The position numbers were made by a program, and so were the translations under genes. 31,157 bases of DNA from contig DASUGM010000138.1 in assembly GCA_036274055.1 (NCBI GenBank), positions 1 to 31,157 of the forward strand. The letters are read 5' to 3'. Under the pieces are notes generated by a model that did no database searches, was not told where the DNA came from, and was given only the letters and a program-made list of their open reading frames with translations. Below, piece after piece: positions 10,307 to 19,653 of the stretch (the first letter of the stretch is position 1; each line of letters opens with the position of its first letter). The DNA is from DASUGM01 sp036274055. Lineage in GTDB: Bacteria > Acidobacteriota > Vicinamibacteria > Vicinamibacterales > SCN-69-37.

Positions 10307-10502
10307 GAAGAAAACCTTACTTCTTTGAAAACCCTCGCGAGATGCGATCTGAGAGAAGAACAGCTCAAACCGTGAAGGTCATGAAGAGCCGGACAGCCGC
10401 GCGCCGCCCCGCGATCTTCTTCATGCGCTTCAGCCGAATTTCGGGTTCTTGTCTGAGGGCGCATCTCGCCAGGGGTTTCCAAAGAAGCGAGGTCTTCTTC
10501 TC
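10307..10502. repeat. Long foldback, repeat family R2 copy B
   Basis: Left arm 10307-10360 pairs imperfectly with 10443-10502. Matching words in order are CTTCTTTG, AAACCC, GCGAGATGCG and CTGAGAGAAGAAC against their complements. The inner part also pairs: GTGAAGGTCATGAAGAGC (10372-10389) with the complement of a related word at about 10414-10433. The whole is a hairpin of about 195 nt that ends 3 nt from the M1 peptidase stop codon. It shares both word sets with 391-484. Confidence 0.8.
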
Positions 10503-10505
10503 AAC

Positions 10506-13163
10506 TCATTTCTTGATCGTCGCCAGTCCCAGCTCGTCCTTGACCTCGATCTTCCTCACCGCCCCTTTGAGCGCGATGCGATGGTCGGACGTCGCCTCGG
10601 TGATCACCAGCGTCAGGTCCTCGTTGCTGCCATCAGCGTACTGCACCGCGACCGTCAGCGGAACGTCGAAGACCTCGGCGATCTGCTCGACGTGGACGAT
10701 TGCGGCCGATTGTGAATCTTCGATCCGGGTGGTCACGCGCAACCGCGGCAGCGTCGCGCCCATGATCCACTTCTGGAAAAAGCGCCGCAGCGGCAGTTTC
10801 GATTCGGCCTCGAAGATCTGCCGGAGATCGTCGGTCCCGGCCTTCTTGAAGCGGAAGTCGCGATAGAACCGCTGCAAGCTGCGGAAGAACGCGTCGTCGC
10901 CGACCACGCGACGCAGCATGTGCAGCACGACGGCGGATTTGTTGTAGGTGATGGCCCGGAAGATCCGGCCGTTGTTCTGCAGATGCCCGAGCCGGTAGCC
11001 GAGGTAGATCGGGCCCTGATCGTTCAATTCGAGCGCCGAGTCACGCATCTGCAGCAGCAGGTTTCTGAGCGCGTCAGGACCGCGATCGTGGGCGGCGTAG
11101 AGCAGCGCCGAGTACTGCGCCAGCCCTTCGCTGAGCCATTGCTCGTGGTAATTCTTCCAGCCGACGCCCTGGCCCCACCATTGATGCGCCACTTCGTGGG
11201 CGAGAAAGAAATGCGGGTAGCCCTCGAACGCCACCGGGTCGTTCGCCCACGAGTACGGCGTCGTCGGCAGCGGCTGGTGCAAGACGGCGAAGAACGCCGG
11301 GCTGTGTCCGCCGGGGAGGTTGTCTTCGATCGCGGCGAGCGTGAAATCGGGATACGGCGCTTCGCCGAGCCGTGACACGTAGAACTTGATGATGTCGGCG
11401 ACGCGATTCGGCATCTGGCGGTTGGCGCGCAGCTGACGCGGCGTCGACACGACTTCGAGATTGACACCCGGCGCCGCGGCCCGACCGACCGGCACGAAGC
11501 GGCTGATCAGGCAGGACAAGTACCGCACCGGCCGATCGGCGCGGTATTCGACGGTGCGCATGAAGCGCTGCTCGCCTTTGTCCGGCTCGCCCGCGACCGG
11601 CGAGAGCGACGTCCTGACGAACGTCCCGCTGGCGACGAGCTGGTATTCGGACGGCACCGTGATCCGCATCGCCGCGGTGGCGTAGTCGCTGGTCGGCGCC
11701 TGCGGGTACCACTGATTGCGGTTGCTGTACATGAACCGCGGTTCAGCGACGACGACCAGCTCGTCCTGCAATCCCGGCACCGCCTGACTTTGTCCCTGCG
11801 GCGCCAGCGTGCCGTCCACGGCGATCGCCTCGCGATCGAGCGGTTGCGGCGGCAACCGGCCGCTGTAGCTGATTTCGAGCACGATCTCGCTCCGCGGCGG
11901 CAGCGTTCCCGGCAGACTGATGATGAAGTTGTTCTGCCGGATGATTCGCAGCGTCAGCAGCGGGCCGAGCTCGGGTGACGACACCGAGCTGATCGTCAGC
12001 GGCTCGCCGAGCTTCATCGTCAGCGTGTTGATGGGTTGGTCGCGGGTTCGCAGCCGGACCTGCGCGCGGCCGGTGACCCACGATCGCAATGGCTCGAAGC
12101 GGAGGTCGAGGTCGTAATGCTCGACGTCGTAGGCGGCGTCTTCGTCTTCGCTGAAGAACTCGCCGCGCTTGGCGAGCGTATCCGGCGACGCGTAGACCGA
12201 GATGTTCCGGCCGCGGGCGCGGTCGAACAGCGAGATGTCCTCGGCTTCGCTTGGCGAGCGCGCATAGGTCAGCCAGCCGAAGCGGCGCGATCGGAATTCG
12301 ACGACCAGGGCGCCGATGGCGGGCTCGAGCGACCAGCGCTCAGTGGCGAGATCGCGAAGGTCGAGGTTGTAGGCCCGTGGCGAGCGGTCGTTGAAGATTT
12401 CGTCGGCGCGGCGGAGTTCGAGTGGATCGACGGCAGTCGGCTGCAGGCTCTGGACGGCGACTCGGGCCGCGAACTCAGCCGAGTTCAGGCGCACGAACAG
12501 CGCGTCGAATTCGGTGATCAACGCCGGCTTGCCGCTGAAGCGGCGGAGCTGTCCCTGCTCGGCGGCCGGCGCCGGCGAAAAATGCGCCTCGCCTTTGCCG
12601 CGCAGGACCAGGCCGGTCACGCCGCCGTCGGACTCGGCGACGAACGCTGTCCCGGACGCCATCTTGAGGACGAGATCCTGCGCCGTGAACGACAGGTCGT
12701 GGACGGCGAACTGCTTGTCCGGGTTGAGCGTGAGACGAATCAAGCCGTCGACGGCATTGAGCTCCTCGAGCGCGACCAGTTGGGCGCGATCGGTCGAACC
12801 CGGGCGTGGGCGAGTGGTGATCGACCACGTCGCGATACGGCCACGGCGATCGTGGCTGACGAAGACTTCGGCGAGCACTTCCGACAGTCCGTTTTCGAGC
12901 GGCCGCCGCGCCCGTTCGCGCAGCGTTGCCGTGGTCACGTTGCCGCCCTCGACGGCGCGGGTGAAGCGGGCGCGGTCGTCGGCGCGGAGCGTCGGCGCGG
13001 CCAGCGGGGTCAGATCTTCCGGGCGTCCTGAGAGGAGCGCGGATTCGAGATCGCTCAACAGTCGAACGATGGGATCCGCCTGTGTCGGGCGGAGCTGCGG
13101 GGTCTGCGCCAGCGCCGCGGCATTCAGAGCCACGACGGCGGCCAAGATCAACAAGCGCCGCAT
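10506..13163 (-). CDS. Secreted M1-family (gluzincin) metallopeptidase
   Basis: 885 residues with a signal peptide (MRRLLILAAVVALNAAALAQ). The N-terminal 320 residues are not recognised. A beta-sandwich like the M1 N-domain follows (about 340-500, ending in a SRQ-like region). The catalytic gluzincin domain carries HEVAH (656-660) and, 18 residues on, Glu679 in WLSEGLAQY, the exact HEXXH-X18-E arrangement of family M1. Downstream, TYNKSAVVLHMLRRVVGDD and DLRQIFEAES fit the M1 alpha-helical region. The usual GXMEN substrate motif is replaced by AIEDNLPGG (about 611-619), and its distance to HEXXH is about 10 residues longer than in aminopeptidase N. Zinc binding looks intact but aminopeptidase specificity is uncertain. 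It acts outside the cytoplasm and stands alone, flanked by foldbacks. Confidence 0.88.
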   Translation of the reverse strand: MRRLLILAAVVALNAAALAQTPQLRPTQADPIVRLLSDLESALLSGRPEDLTPLAAPTLRADDRARFTRAVEGGNVTTATLRERARRPLENGLSEVLAEVFVSHDRRGRIATWSITTRPRPGSTDRAQLVALEELNAVDGLIRLTLNPDKQFAVHDLSFTAQDLVLKMASGTAFVAESDGGVTGLVLRGKGEAHFSPAPAAEQGQLRRFSGKPALITEFDALFVRLNSAEFAARVAVQSLQPTAVDPLELRRADEIFNDRSPRAYNLDLRDLATERWSLEPAIGALVVEFRSRRFGWLTYARSPSEAEDISLFDRARGRNISVYASPDTLAKRGEFFSEDEDAAYDVEHYDLDLRFEPLRSWVTGRAQVRLRTRDQPINTLTMKLGEPLTISSVSSPELGPLLTLRIIRQNNFIISLPGTLPPRSEIVLEISYSGRLPPQPLDREAIAVDGTLAPQGQSQAVPGLQDELVVVAEPRFMYSNRNQWYPQAPTSDYATAAMRITVPSEYQLVASGTFVRTSLSPVAGEPDKGEQRFMRTVEYRADRPVRYLSCLISRFVPVGRAAAPGVNLEVVSTPRQLRANRQMPNRVADIIKFYVSRLGEAPYPDFTLAAIEDNLPGGHSPAFFAVLHQPLPTTPYSWANDPVAFEGYPHFFLAHEVAHQWWGQGVGWKNYHEQWLSEGLAQYSALLYAAHDRGPDALRNLLLQMRDSALELNDQGPIYLGYRLGHLQNNGRIFRAITYNKSAVVLHMLRRVVGDDAFFRSLQRFYRDFRFKKAGTDDLRQIFEAESKLPLRRFFQKWIMGATLPRLRVTTRIEDSQSAAIVHVEQIAEVFDVPLTVAVQYADGSNEDLTLVITEATSDHRIALKGAVRKIEVKDELGLATIKK

Positions 13164-13181
13164 GGATGCATTCTACGGGAA

Positions 13182-13347
13182 GGGTTCCGGGTTCCTTGTT
13201 CCGGGTTCGTTCCGGGTTCCGGGTTCTGGGTTCTGGGGTGCGGCAGCGTCTCAGTTTGAGAGCCAGTGACCCGCGAAGCTCCCCGCGCAATCCGCGAGAA
13301 TCGGGAACGAACCCCGGAACCCGGAACACGGAACCCCGGAACCCCCC
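13182..13347. repeat. GGGTTCC heptamer foldback
   Basis: The left arm from 13182 is a period-7 run (GGGTTCC twice, TTGTTCC, GGGTTCG, then TTCCGGG and TTCTGGG twice each) with one phase shift. The right arm 13302-13347 is the complementary C/A-rich version. Best pairing joins about 27 nt near 13182 with the end of the right arm, allowing one bulge. It fills the M1/SpoIIE gap and stops 1 nt short of the SpoIIE gene's stop codon. The same family occurs at 27202-27331. Confidence 0.88.
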
Positions 13348-13348
13348 G

Positions 13349-14503
13349 CTACGTTCTCCTGAGCACCAGCGCCGTCAAATCGTCGACCAGCTTCACTTCG
13401 CCGGCATACTTCTCGGTCGCGGCCAGCAGCGCGCGCGCCAGACCGTCGGCGTCGCGCATCGCGTTGGCCGCGATCGCGCCCTGCAGCCCGGCCTCTTCGA
13501 ACGCCGCGCCCTTGTCGTTTTCCGCTTCGGTGATGCCGTCGCTGTAGAGCACCAGGGTGTCGCCCGGGCCGATCGTCACCGCGCGGGTTTCGTAGGTCGC
13601 AGTCGGGAACATGCCCAGCGCGAGACCGCCGGCGTCGTTGTCGATGCGCTCGAAATGTCCGCCCGCGTGGCGGACGAGCGGCGGCAGATGGCCGGCGTTG
13701 ACGAACTCGAGCCGGCCGTCGCGCGGATCGTAAACGCCGAAGAACAGCGTGATGAACCGCGACGCCGGACTGTGACGCGCCACCTGCACGTTCAGCCGCG
13801 CGACCAGCCGCGCGGTTTCCATGCCTTCGTCCACGAGCGTGCGCAGCATCGCCAGCAGCAGCGCCATCAGCAGCGCCGCCGGGCTGCCTTTGCCGGCGAC
13901 GTCGCCGACCGCGATCACCACCCGACCATCCGGCAGCGGCAGGATGTCGAAAAAGTCGCCACCGACGGTGTTGGCCGGGCGGGTGACGCCGCAGACCGTC
14001 GCGTCTCCCGCGTGGTGGATGCCGGCCGGCAGCATCGCCAGCTGGATGTCGCGCGCGATCTCGAGATCGCTCTTGAGCGACAGCCGATCGGCGACTTCCA
14101 TCAGGATCAGCAGGTTGACACCGACGAAGCCGAGGAACAGCCACAGCGCGCCGTTCTCCCACACCGGCAGCGGCAGCCAGACGGAAAACGGAAACAGCAA
14201 GATCTTGATCGGTCCGACGCCGCGGAAAAGCACGATCATCCCGACGATCACCGCCAGCACCGACAGCCCGTACAGGGCGCGGCGCGGCGGCGAGAGCCGC
14301 ATCGTGAAGCCGGTGAACACCAGCCGGACTTGCGTCGGAATGCGCCGGTACCACGGCTCGCGCGCCAGCGCCTCGAGATCGGTGCCGCGGGTGAAGTAGC
14401 GGTAGGCCTCGGGCGTGTCGCGCGTGAACAGCCGCTGCACGTCCTGCGAGGTCAGGTCACGCGTATACGCATCCACGAAGCGACGTGCTCGGCGTACGGG
14501 CAT
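13349..14503 (-). CDS. SpoIIE/RsbU-type PP2C serine phosphatase, membrane-anchored
   Basis: 384 residues. The N-terminal 70 residues (LTSQDVQRLFTRDTPEAYRY) match a segment found in acidobacterial SpoIIE phosphatases. Hydrophobic segments follow at about 77-97, 98-115 and 118-136. The catalytic domain at about 145-384 has the PP2C metal motifs GGDFFD (181-186), GDVAGKG (200-206) and LVLYSDGITEAEN (about 322-334). Such enzymes dephosphorylate an anti-sigma-factor antagonist (STAS protein) and so control partner-switching stress or developmental sigma pathways. No kinase or STAS partner is adjacent, so the partner must be elsewhere. It is a single gene between foldbacks. Confidence 0.92.
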   Translation of the reverse strand: MPVRRARRFVDAYTRDLTSQDVQRLFTRDTPEAYRYFTRGTDLEALAREPWYRRIPTQVRLVFTGFTMRLSPPRRALYGLSVLAVIVGMIVLFRGVGPIKILLFPFSVWLPLPVWENGALWLFLGFVGVNLLILMEVADRLSLKSDLEIARDIQLAMLPAGIHHAGDATVCGVTRPANTVGGDFFDILPLPDGRVVIAVGDVAGKGSPAALLMALLLAMLRTLVDEGMETARLVARLNVQVARHSPASRFITLFFGVYDPRDGRLEFVNAGHLPPLVRHAGGHFERIDNDAGGLALGMFPTATYETRAVTIGPGDTLVLYSDGITEAENDKGAAFEEAGLQGAIAANAMRDADGLARALLAATEKYAGEVKLVDDLTALVLRRT

Positions 14504-14541
14504 CAGAAGATCATACGGGCAGGTGGGATCGATTGTTTTCG

Positions 14542-14627
14542 TCAGGCCCTAGGCGTTAGGCCCTTGGCCCTGGTGGGTTCTCAGCTCGCTCCGAACTAGG
14601 GCCTAGGGCCCAGGGCCCAGGGCCTGA
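14542..14627. repeat. GGGCCCT heptamer foldback, copy 1
   Basis: Arms 14542-14572 and 14597-14627 pair over 31 nt with 6 mismatches; the right arm is a period-7 run of CCCAGGG. The right arm ends exactly where the Kbl stop codon begins (14628). The loop contains GGGTTCTCAG and CGCTCCGA, both found, inverted, in the loop of the element at 23636-23724. Confidence 0.9.
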
Positions 14628-15803
14628 TTAGATGAGCCCCAGTTCTGTCCCGACTTTCTTGAACTTGTCGAGGGCGAACTGCAGGTCATCTTTAGTGTGC
14701 GCCGCGGTGACGATCGTTCGCACTCTGGCCTTGTCGCGGGCGACCGTCGGGAAGGCAATCCCCTGCGCGAACACGCCCTCGGCAAACAGCCGATCCGAGA
14801 GTTGCATCGCCTTGGCGCCGTCGCCGGCAATCACCGGCGTCACCGGGCTCTGGCTGAGGCCGGTGTTGAACCCGAGATCCTCGAGTCCCTTCTTGAAGAA
14901 GCGCGTGTTGTCCCACAGCCGGTCGATGATCTGCGGCTCGTTCTCGAGGATGTCGAGCGCGGCGATGCAGCTCGCGGTCACCGATGGCGGATGCGACGTC
15001 GAGAACAGAAACGGCCGGGCCCGGTGGTACAGGAATTCGATCAGGCTCTTCGACCCGGCGACGTAGCCGCCCAGCGCGCCCATCGCTTTCGACAGCGTCC
15101 CGACCTGGATCTGAACGCGGCCGTGGACGTCGAAGTGATCGATCGTCCCGCGTCCGTTCTTGCCGAAGACGCCGCTCGCATGCGCGTCGTCGACCATCAT
15201 GATCGCGCCGTACTCCTCGGCCGCGGCGCACAGCTCCGGCAGCGCGCCGAGGTCGCCGTCCATGCTGAAGACGCCGTCGGTGATCAGCAGTTTGCGCTGG
15301 CCGGCCGGCAGTTCGCTCAGGATCTTGCGGGCCGCATCGGCGTTTTTGTGCGGGAAGACTTTGATCGTCGCCTTGCTCAGCCGCGCGCCGTCGATGATGC
15401 TGGCGTGGTTGAGTTCGTCGGAGATGATCGCGTCCTCCTTGCCGAGGATGGCCGAGACCGTGCCGGCATTGGCGGCGAAGCCGCTCTGGAAGACGACGAC
15501 GGCTTCGACTTTCTTGAACACGGCGAGCCGCCGCTCCAGCTCCATGTGAATCGCCATCGTTCCGGCGATCGTCCGCACCGAGCCCGATCCGGCGCCGAAC
15601 TCGTCGAGCGCTTTGCGCGCCGCCTCGACCAGCTTCGGATGCGTCGTCAAGCCGAGGTAGTTGTTCGATGAAAGGTTGACGACCGCCTTGCCGTCGAAGT
15701 GCGACTTCGCCGCCTGCTTGTCGTCGAGGACGCGCAGATGGCGATACAGACCCTGCGAGCGGAGGTTGTCGAGCTCAGTGTCGAGATAGGAAAGTGGATT
15801 CAT
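14628..15803 (-). CDS. kbl: Glycine C-acetyltransferase (2-amino-3-ketobutyrate CoA ligase) or close alpha-oxoamine synthase
   Basis: 391 residues, the usual length for Kbl (about 398). It is a fold-type I PLP enzyme: NLSSNNYLGL (43-52), FGAGSGSVRTIAGT (69-82), DDAHASGVFG (205-214), and the PLP lysine Lys239 in GTLSKAMGALGG. It condenses glycine with acetyl-CoA (or the reverse) in threonine breakdown. BioF and other alpha-oxoamine synthases share this fold; the N-terminus LRSQGLYRHLRVLDDKQ and close agreement with bacterial Kbl favour Kbl. No threonine dehydrogenase lies next to it. The ATG at 15803 is chosen because the longer open frame reads through GTAAGCC repeats and gives a repetitive non-native N-terminus. 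No good ribosome-binding site is visible. Confidence 0.85.
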   Translation of the reverse strand: MNPLSYLDTELDNLRSQGLYRHLRVLDDKQAAKSHFDGKAVVNLSSNNYLGLTTHPKLVEAARKALDEFGAGSGSVRTIAGTMAIHMELERRLAVFKKVEAVVVFQSGFAANAGTVSAILGKEDAIISDELNHASIIDGARLSKATIKVFPHKNADAARKILSELPAGQRKLLITDGVFSMDGDLGALPELCAAAEEYGAIMMVDDAHASGVFGKNGRGTIDHFDVHGRVQIQVGTLSKAMGALGGYVAGSKSLIEFLYHRARPFLFSTSHPPSVTASCIAALDILENEPQIIDRLWDNTRFFKKGLEDLGFNTGLSQSPVTPVIAGDGAKAMQLSDRLFAEGVFAQGIAFPTVARDKARVRTIVTAAHTKDDLQFALDKFKKVGTELGLI

Positions 15804-15808
15804 AAGTC

Positions 15809-16910
<1,102 letters not shown>

Positions 16911-16914
<4 letters not shown>

Positions 16915-18119
16915 GACCCGAGGAAGTCCGCGGTGAACGCCGCCATGTCGTCGTAGATCGCCGCCAGCTCTTCGAGCGGCGCCAGAAAGACAATGCGAAG
17001 GAACCCCTGATCGGCCGGCAGTCCGAAGCCCGAACCGTAGACGCAAAGAATGCCCTTGGCCCGCAGCAGGCCGAGCACGTAGTCTTCGTCGCTCTTGCCG
17101 GGCGGCAGCGCCACCTGTGGCATCGCATAGAACGCAGCGCGCGGAGCGACGCAGGTCACGCCGGGCATTGCCGTCAGCCGCGCCATGGTCAGATCCGCGC
17201 GTTTACGAAGTTCCGCGATGAAGGTTTGCTGATGCGAGCGATCGGAGTTCAGCGCCGCGGCCACGGCGTACTGCATGGGTCCGGGACTGCAGAGCCGGCC
17301 GTCGGCGAGCTTCTTGATCGCGCCGAGAATCTCGTCGAGCTGCTTCGAGCGGCCGACACAGAGCCAGCCGGCGCGCCAGCCGGGCGCGAGATAGGCCTTC
17401 GAGAGCGACGAGAACGACAGGATCGGCGCGTCCGGCGCCAGCGAGCCGAGCAGCGGCACCGTGCCGTCGAAGCCGAGTTCGCCGTAGACCTCGTCGGCGA
17501 GGATCGGCACGCCGGCTCGATCGGCGACTTCGATCAGCGCACGGCGGAAATCTTCGGGATAGCACGCGCCGGTCGGGTTGTTCGGATCAATCGAGACGAT
17601 CGCCCGCGTCGCCGGGCCGATCAGCCGCTTGATGTCGTCGAGATCCGGCAGCCAGCCGTTGGTCGGATCGCACCGGTAGTACACCGCGCGCGCGCCAATC
17701 TTCGCGAGCACCGCCGTGTAGAGCGGATACGTCGGCGTCGGCACCAGCACTTCGTCACCGGCGTCGGCCATCGCGCCGAGGGCCAGTTCGATGCCCTCCG
17801 ACGTGCCCGAGGTGATGACGACCCGATCGACGCCAATCGGCATCCCGCGCCGGTCGTATTCGGCGGCCACTGCTTCGCGCGCGGGGACGACGCCGACTGA
17901 CGCGGTGTAGCCGTTGTTGCCGTCGCGCATGGCTTTGACGACCGCGTCGATCAGATGCGGCGGCGTCTTGAAACCGAACGGGATCGGATCGCCGATATTC
18001 AGGTACCGCACCGTCCGCCCGGCCGCCTCCAGCTTCTTCGCCTCGCCGACGATGTTGCGGATCGCGTAGGTAAAGCCCCGGATCCTCGCGGCGGGACGAA
18101 TGGCGGCGGTGGCGGGCAT
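16911..18119 (-). CDS. Class I PLP aminotransferase, alanine-aminotransferase (AlaA)-like
   Basis: 402 residues. Fold-type I aminotransferase motifs: NIGDPIPFGF (41-50), GYTASVGVVPAREAVA, SIDPNNPTGACYPEDF (177-191), ADEVYGEL (208-215) and the PLP lysine Lys241 in SFSSLSKAYLAPGWRAGW. PGWR followed by GW and a GxNxGD-like N-terminus fit the AlaA/AlaC-like branch, which makes alanine from pyruvate and glutamate. The precise substrate is inferred. The downstream AI-2E family gene overlaps it by 4 nt, so it leads that operon. A CTGAACT foldback lies in the divergent gap to the DoxX gene. Confidence 0.88.
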
Positions 18120-18185
18120 CCGGGAATTCTACCGGACTATTGGCCTGTCCCGGGGAGGCCGACATTCCGTTGGGGACGTTCTGCC

Positions 18186-18273
18186 GTTCGGGAGTTCGGG
18201 AACTCTGAACTCTGAACTTAGTTCGAAGTTCAGAGTTCAGAGTTCAGAGTTCAAGGTTCCCGAACCCCCGAAC
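18186..18273. repeat. CTGAACT heptamer foldback with unequal arms
   Basis: Left arm 18186-18219 and right arm 18226-18273 pair around a 6-nt loop. The outer words GTTCGGG / CCCGAAC match on both sides. The inner heptamer (CTGAACT on the left, AGTTCAG on the right) is present about twice on the left and about four times on the right. It lies in the shared upstream region of two divergent genes. Confidence 0.92.
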
Positions 18274-18301
18274 GAGAGAACGACAAGGATCTGAAACTGG
18301 G

Positions 18302-18313
18302 TAGAATCCGACA
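18302..18313 (+). promoter_or_regulatory. Possible -10 element for the DoxX-like gene
   Basis: TAGAAT at 18302-18307 is 6 nt before the GTG start and there is no ribosome-binding site between them, as at padR. This would give a leaderless or nearly leaderless transcript. No clear -35 is seen. Confidence 0.3.
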
Positions 18314-18784
18314 GTGACCGGAGTCGCGCTTCTCGTGCTGCGCCTCGTGCTGGCGTCCGTGCTGATCGCGCACGGCGCGCACGATTTGTTTGGCACGTTC
18401 GGGGAAGGTGGCGGGCTGGCAGCCAGCGCCGCGTACTTCACCAGGATCGGCTTCACCCAGGGCTACGTCATCGCGCTCGTTGCCGGTCTGTTGCAGTTCG
18501 TCGGCGGCATGCTCATCGCGATTGGTCTGCTGTCACGATGGATTTCGTTCGCGCTGATTGGTTTCTACGGTCTGCTGGTCTGGAGGGAGCACGCCAAGTG
18601 GGGCTTCTTTCTCAACTGGACCAACGACCCGACGCGCGGTCACGGCATGGAATTCGCGGTGCTGATGAGCGGCGCGCTCTTGTCCCTGATTCTCGCCGGC
18701 GCCGGCGAATGGTCGCTCGACGGCCGCCGCGCGCAGTCGCGCGAATCGCGCATTGCCGGCCGCGCCCGCATCCGCAACCGCTGA
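18314..18784 (+). CDS. DoxX-family membrane protein
   Basis: 156 residues from the GTG at 18314. Four hydrophobic segments (about 3-20, 48-70, 73-93, 115-134) with DoxX-type features: LVLRLVLASVLIAHGAHDLFG at the N-terminus, AAYFTRIGFTQGYVIALVAG, and a FVGGMLIAIGLLSRW helix. The tail (about 137-156) is Arg-rich and cytoplasmic-looking. DoxX proteins are small inner-membrane proteins linked to thiosulfate:quinone oxidation in archaea and to redox stress in mycobacteria; the function here is unknown. The next gene starts 1 nt after the stop codon, so they form one operon. Confidence 0.85.
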   Translation: MTGVALLVLRLVLASVLIAHGAHDLFGTFGEGGGLAASAAYFTRIGFTQGYVIALVAGLLQFVGGMLIAIGLLSRWISFALIGFYGLLVWREHAKWGFFLNWTNDPTRGHGMEFAVLMSGALLSLILAGAGEWSLDGRRAQSRESRIAGRARIRNR

Positions 18785-18785
18785 C

Positions 18786-19526
18786 GTGCAGCTGACCGGA
18801 ACGGTCGCGTTCGTGACCGGTGCCCGCCGGGTCGGCGCGGCCGCGGCGCTCGCGCTGGCGCGCCGCGGCGCCGACGTCGCGCTCGGCTATCACCACCATC
18901 GCGGCGAGGTCGACGTGTGCGCCAACGAGATCGCCGCGCTCGGCCGCCGCGCGCTCGTCCTCCAGATCGACGTCACCGATCAATCGTCGGTCGACGCGGC
19001 GTTCGCGGAGATCGATCGCGCGTTCGGCCGGCTCGACATCCTCGTCAACATGGCGTCGGTCTACGAACGCGTGCGGTTCGACGAATTGACGATGGCGATC
19101 GCGGATCGCCATCTCGCGGTCGATCTCGGCGGCACGTTCCGCTGCGCGCTGGCGGCGGCGCCGCGCCTGCGCGCGCGCGGCGGCGGCCGGATCATCAACG
19201 TCACCGACTGGGTCGCCGCCAGCGGCCGGCCGCGCTACAAGGGCTATCTCAGCTACTACGTCGCCAAGGCCGGCGTGAAGGCGCTGACTGAAGGCCTCGC
19301 GCTCGAACTGGCCGGCGATCAGATTCTCGTCAACGCGATCGCCGCCGGCCCGATCCTCGCGCCGGTGGCGACGACCGACGAGGAATCCGCCGCCGTCGTT
19401 CGCGCGACGCCGCTAGGCAAGTGGGGCGGCGCGGAGGAAGTCGCCAAAGCCGTCATCGCGCTTATCGAAAGCGACTTCATCACCGGCGAGACGATCCGGG
19501 TGGATGGGGGAAGACACTTGTCTTGA
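18786..19526 (+). CDS. Short-chain dehydrogenase, pteridine-reductase (FolM-like) type
   Basis: 246 residues from the GTG at 18786, 1 nt after the DoxX stop; a TTG at 18753 inside doxX is a less likely start. The Rossmann motif is TGARRVG (11-17), whose Arg-Arg resembles TGxxxRxG of pteridine reductases rather than TGxxxGxG. Catalytic Tyr157 and Lys161 (YYVAK) are present. The position normally held by catalytic Ser is Asp141 (INVTDW), also characteristic of pteridine reductases. It should be an NADPH-dependent reductase, perhaps of dihydropterins; this is inferred from these positions. The C-terminus ITGETIRVDGGRHLS is standard for SDRs. Confidence 0.88.
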   Translation: MQLTGTVAFVTGARRVGAAAALALARRGADVALGYHHHRGEVDVCANEIAALGRRALVLQIDVTDQSSVDAAFAEIDRAFGRLDILVNMASVYERVRFDELTMAIADRHLAVDLGGTFRCALAAAPRLRARGGGRIINVTDWVAASGRPRYKGYLSYYVAKAGVKALTEGLALELAGDQILVNAIAAGPILAPVATTDEESAAVVRATPLGKWGGAEEVAKAVIALIESDFITGETIRVDGGRHLS

Positions 19527-19646
19527 CAGCACCGTGAAGGATCCTTGGAGGATGTTGTAGGAGCGTGAAGGAGCTTCGTTGGTGTTGCAACCAAGAGTTC
19601 CTTCACGCTCCTACAACATCCTCCAAGGATCCTTCATGGTGCTGTC
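19525..19646. repeat. 47-bp near-perfect inverted repeat
   Basis: Arms 19525-19571 and 19600-19646 pair over 47 bp with a single mismatch; the 28-nt spacer contains a further 5-bp stem (TTGGT/ACCAA). The left arm begins inside the SDR stop codon (TGA, 19524-19526). A third copy of the outer word (GACAGCACCGTGA, minus strand) at about 19655-19667 supplies the last codons and stop of the convergent aminotransferase. Confidence 0.97.
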
Positions 19647-19653
19647 GGGTCTG

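Noticed and set aside
10291..10482. 63-codon minus-strand ORF in the ABC/M1 gap
   Set aside because: It lies wholly in the R2 foldback, has no ribosome-binding site and a product with no coding character.
12036..13031. 331-codon plus-strand frame inside the M1 peptidase gene
   Set aside because: Antisense shadow; the opposite strand carries a signal peptide and the M1 protein.
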